Part shown: in pieces, positions 61,380 to 64,000 of the stretch
Position numbering within the stretch: the stretch's first letter is position 1
Layout: every line of letters begins with the position of its first letter
Origin: JALYOC01 sp036675345
Lineage (GTDB): Bacteria; Myxococcota; Myxococcia; Myxococcales; Myxococcaceae
DNA: 64,000 bases
Assembly: GCA_036675345.1 (NCBI GenBank)
Contig: JAKFFE010000035.1
Span: 54,874-118,873, forward strand
Reading direction: 5' to 3'
The notes under the pieces: generated by a model
What the model was told of the DNA's origin: nothing
Database searches by the model: none
What the model saw: the letters and a program-made list of their open reading frames with translations, nothing else
Made by a program: the position numbers and the translations under genes

Positions 61380-62630
61380 GTGCGACTCCGTGGCCGACTC
61401 AGCTCCGCCCTCCTGGCTTCGGTGATCGGCCATGGCTTGCTGATTGGAGCGCTCATCCGCGTGAAGCCGGCGAAGTTCGTCTCGCGCCCTTCGGCCGTAG
61501 AGAACGCCCCGGTGGAGGTGATGCTTGTTCAGCGTCTCCAGCCCGCGGAGAGCCCGGCCCCGCCACGGGGCGTGGTTCCTCCCCGGGTCGCAGTGCGGCC
61601 GAGTCGAAGGGCACCGGCATCTGCTACTGCCCCGGGCGCGGCGCCGGCCGACCGCGCTGGTCCCGCTCCGGGCGCGGCGCCGGCCGACCGCGCTGGTCCC
61701 GCTCCGGGCGCGGCGCCGACCGACCGCGCGGCGGATGCGAGCGGGGAGCCCGCCCTTCCTTCGGGTGGAGCAAACTTCCTGGGAGACACCCCGAGGGCTC
61801 TCTCGTTGGTCCCTGGGCCCTTGTCCGTCGCTCCCGCCGAAATGCCTCGGGGCGTCCCGGTGGTGGGAGGCTCGCGGCTCCACCGGAAACTCGAGGAGGC
61901 CTCCTCGACGCTCTCCGAAGTCCTGACCACCGAAGCGAGGACGACCGAGTCCCTTCGCAGTCCGGCCATGGTCGGCCTTGCCGCTCGGCATGTCCTGGAA
62001 GCCAAGGCCTCCGGCGACCACCGCAACATCGGTCGCGCCACTCCCGGGGCCAACGCAGCCACGCGGCAGTACAGCGGGGCTCGAGACCTCCAGCGCAATG
62101 CCCACTCACTCCAGACCTTGAGGTCCTTTGCCGACGGGGCCAGCACCCCTGTGTGGACGCTTCGGGTCCAGCTGCAGCGCTTCGACGGCAGAGCGGTGGT
62201 GGAGCTCCAGGAGTCGTCGGGAAGCTCCGAGGTGGATTCCTTCGCGGTCAGGCACATCCGGGACCGGGTCACCCCAGCAGGTGCAACGGGTCGGGAGCCG
62301 TTGGTGCCTGCCGGGATCGGCCAGGCAGTCTGGCAGGTGGAGGTTTACGTGAACCACCGTCAGCCGGTTGGCCCGATGAATCCACTGGAGGCGGTGGGCC
62401 TGCTCCTGATGGCCCCACTGACCGGCCTGGACAAGGGGAGCCTGAGTGACGAGTCGATTCCCGTCGCCGCGAACCTGCGCCAGGGTGGTTTGGCAATGAC
62501 CTTCGCCTTCGATGAAACCACCGGGGAGATACAGGTCATCAACCTGGCAGCCCCCCAGTACCGATTGAAGGTGCGACTGCTCGAGGCATCGACCGGGTAC
62601 CCGGAAGGCGGAGGAAGCCTCTCCCAGTGA
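61380..62630 (+). CDS. Pro/Ala-rich exported or membrane-anchored protein
   Basis: A 416-residue protein with one N-terminal hydrophobic stretch (SALLASVIGHGLLIGALIRV), then a Pro/Ala-rich region with three copies of the 12-residue unit PAPGAAPADRAG, as in TonB-like linkers. The C-terminal part (about 260-400) is a folded domain: WTLRVQLQRFDGRAVVELQE, then WQVEVYVNHRQPV and LAMTFAFDETTGEIQVINLA. A start like that of TonB/TolA-type energy transducers is suggested by the anchor plus Pro linker; the end domain is not the TonB fold. GTG start, weak Shine-Dalgarno. Confidence 0.55.
   Translation: MRLRGRLSSALLASVIGHGLLIGALIRVKPAKFVSRPSAVENAPVEVMLVQRLQPAESPAPPRGVVPPRVAVRPSRRAPASATAPGAAPADRAGPAPGAAPADRAGPAPGAAPTDRAADASGEPALPSGGANFLGDTPRALSLVPGPLSVAPAEMPRGVPVVGGSRLHRKLEEASSTLSEVLTTEARTTESLRSPAMVGLAARHVLEAKASGDHRNIGRATPGANAATRQYSGARDLQRNAHSLQTLRSFADGASTPVWTLRVQLQRFDGRAVVELQESSGSSEVDSFAVRHIRDRVTPAGATGREPLVPAGIGQAVWQVEVYVNHRQPVGPMNPLEAVGLLLMAPLTGLDKGSLSDESIPVAANLRQGGLAMTFAFDETTGEIQVINLAAPQYRLKVRLLEASTGYPEGGGSLSQ
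61633..61740 (+). repeat. 36-bp tandem repeat inside the gene at 61380
   Basis: Three copies begin at 61633, 61669 and 61705 (CGGGCGCGGCGCCGGCCGAC and on). The first two are identical and the third carries changes. Each encodes the in-frame unit PGAAPADRAGPA. Confidence 0.85.
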
Positions 62631-62680
62631 CGAGTTCGTAGCGGTCAAACGGCCGAAACCCCGGACGAAGTAGGCGGAGG
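62629..62680 (-). repeat. Structured interspersed repeat, partial copy D
   Basis: On the minus strand it matches the middle of the element (CGCCTACTTCGTCCGGGGTT, CGG-C-GTTTGACCG, AACTCGTC) but lacks its left end. It starts at the stop codon of the gene at 61380, so its insertion may have set that gene's end. Confidence 0.65.
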
Positions 62681-62928
62681 GTGCCACTGAAGCCGGGCGC
62701 CCCTGCTTGTCGTGGAAGCCATCCACAGGGGAGGGGTCACCGCTCTGACGGTCGCGCTACCCCTGGCGAAGCAAGGCGCTGGAGGATGAGGCGGCGACGG
62801 TGGGCCTGTGCGGCGCGGCGGGGAAGCTGGAGGAGGCGAGTTCGAGGTCAAGGCCCCATGGGGCGTGCGTCGTGCCCCTCGCCCGATCAACACCGCCGGA
62901 TGTCAGAGGCAGCGAGGACGATTCAACG

Positions 62929-64000
62929 ATGGGCGATCCCATGGTCAGACCGTCGGTCAGGGCCGACTTCAGTCGGGCGCGATTCCTTGCCGCCGCGCAG
63001 TTCATCGCGACCACGCGGGGGGTGATGGAGGTCTCCTACGTCTCGGTGGCGGAGCTGTGTCGGGCGTCGGTCTCGTCAATCCAACGGCGATTTCCGACGG
63101 CGCAGCTTCTGCGACGCGCGACTCTGGAGGCCTGGCTCTTCCAGCTGCAGCCGGCCGGCCCCGATGAACTCGGACCCGGCTTGGCCGGCATGTGGGACCT
63201 GCTGTGTCATTGGTTTCATGCGCATGCGCGCCATCCGATCCCTTTCGCGCTGCTGAACCCTCCGCCCAAAGGGCCGGTGTCCCCCGAGTGGGAGGCATTG
63301 CGAGAGATAGCGGTCGGGGCGCTCCTCGGGTGGCACGAACGGCTCCGACAGCAGGCCGAGCGCGTCCCGGCGGGGCAATGGCGTCAGGGCATCGAGGTGG
63401 AACAGGTGGTCCGGCATCTGTTCGCAGCGAGCACCGCGCACGGGCCTTCGGCAGCCGTCCTCGGTGAAGTCGCGGCGCTCGAGGTGGCGGCGTCCTGGTG
63501 CTGGAAGCTGCTGCTGGAGGCTTCCGCGGATGAAGACTGGGCGCGCTCTGTCACGGAAGACGGATTGGAGTTGGTTCGTCACGCTGGCCAGCTCATGAGA
63601 CTGCGTCCATCCCTTGATCGAATCGAGGGGGAGGCCCACACCGCGGAGGGGGCAGGCCTCACCGAGGTGGTGGCGCGGCCAGGTCCAGGCGTAGGGGGCC
63701 GGCGACCTGGGATGCCTTTCTCGCCGAGGCCTCCGAGGAACTCGACGAGTATCGGAAGACGCACCGGGAGGGCGAAGACTGAGGCTGGCTCGTGGTCCGC
63801 GTCCCACGCCTCCGCTGACACTCGCGGCGATAGCTTCCCGGAGAGGTGCGGCGAAGCCTTCTGTGTTTGCGTAATTCATTCTCGTGATCCCGCACATCTC
63901 TTGCGCGCCGAACGGGGCTGTGATCGGAAACAGGGATGGTTCATCCCCCTTCGCAGGAGTTCGCGGGAGCTGAGTTTGGCGACCTGCGCCTATCTCGGCG
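62929..64000 (+). CDS. TetR-like regulator, open at the window edge
   Basis: The frame from ATG 62929 (or 62941) has a TetR-like N-terminal helix-turn-helix: VSVAELCRASVSSIQRRFPT, then a helical ligand domain to about residue 235. Only part of the frame has coding character: after about 63650 the reading turns into Pro/Arg/Ser-rich sequence with no stop to base 64000. The true 3' end may lie outside the window, or a frameshift may have removed the stop. A different frame at 63711-63782 reads DAFLAEASEELDEYRKTHRE before a stop, which supports a disturbed end. Confidence 0.5.
   Translation, partial: MGDPMVRPSVRADFSRARFLAAAQFIATTRGVMEVSYVSVAELCRASVSSIQRRFPTAQLLRRATLEAWLFQLQPAGPDELGPGLAGMWDLLCHWFHAHARHPIPFALLNPPPKGPVSPEWEALREIAVGALLGWHERLRQQAERVPAGQWRQGIEVEQVVRHLFAASTAHGPSAAVLGEVAALEVAASWCWKLLLEASADEDWARSVTEDGLELVRHAGQLMRLRPSLDRIEGEAHTAEGAGLTEVVARPGPGVGGRRPGMPFSPRPPRNSTSIGRRTGRAKTEAGSWSASHASADTRGDSFPERCGEAFCVCVIHSRDPAHLLRAERGCDRKQGWFIPLRRSSRELSLATCAYLG

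Overview
The window is a GC-rich chromosomal segment that reads like a member of the Myxococcota (myxobacteria and relatives). The indications are the thrS-infC-rpmI-rplT-pheS-pheT-ihfA translation block, an infC that starts at an ATC codon as reported for Myxococcus xanthus dsg, and many surface lipoproteins, Ser/Thr kinases and c-di-GMP proteins. The genus cannot be fixed from sequence alone.

Layout. 1-4.3 kb: a PilZ protein, then a coupled operon of exported proteins (LPP20-like, FlgT-like, PEGA-like lipoprotein, FecR-like) and a CDP-alcohol phosphatidyltransferase. 4.5-12.4 kb: tRNA-Val, the translation block and tRNA-Pro with a strong terminator. 12.5-15.0 kb: an Imm33-like small protein, a single-domain response regulator and an ABC-F ATPase. 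15.0-18.3 kb (minus): an NAD-salvage operon of nicotinate phosphoribosyltransferase, NrtR-type Nudix regulator and nicotinamidase-like hydrolase. 18.4-21.3 kb: three tandem paralogous exported proteins. 21.2-25.5 kb: MFS transporter, polyprenyl synthase, GbsR-like regulator, GGCT-like protein and a possible orphan toxin. 25.6-33.0 kb (minus): the complete GlgE pathway operon glgE-treS-mak-glgB. 33.0-34.7 kb: a decayed zone with paired direct repeats around a frameshifted gene. 34.7-44 kb: HelD-like helicase, small proteins, PHP protein, VapBC, lipoproteins, alpha/beta hydrolase, FmdB protein. 44.0-48.1 kb: a coupled run of HEAT membrane protein, Fur, TlpA-like thioredoxin, FtsB and a membrane diguanylate cyclase. 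48.1-56.4 kb: DUF4105 protein, Ser/Gly-rich lipoprotein, PspC protein, VOC protein, M48 peptidase and a Ser/Thr kinase fused to a degenerate receiver. 56.4-61.0 kb: RsmJ-like methyltransferase, XdhC, MocA-like cytidylyltransferase and a DUF6986 aldolase-like protein. 61.4-64 kb: a proline/alanine-rich secreted or membrane-anchored protein and a TetR-like regulator still open at the window edge.

The least explained feature is a structured repeat family at 58.2-62.7 kb. It has three 92-nt copies (two plus, one minus) and a partial fourth, with 11-bp inverted ends and an internal conserved hairpin. Beside it lies a 69-bp tandem array that starts with the same left end, and a 33-nt piece of a protein-kinase gene almost identical to the kinase gene 2.8 kb away. 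A second repeat pair, at 33.34 and 34.30 kb, flanks the frameshifted gene and resembles paired transposon-end repeats.

Functional links: two regulators sit in operons they probably control (NrtR; the GbsR-like protein, with a perfect 20-bp palindrome upstream of its operon). Translational coupling by GTGA or ATGA overlaps is common. c-di-GMP appears at both ends of the window (PilZ protein; FtsB-coupled diguanylate cyclase).
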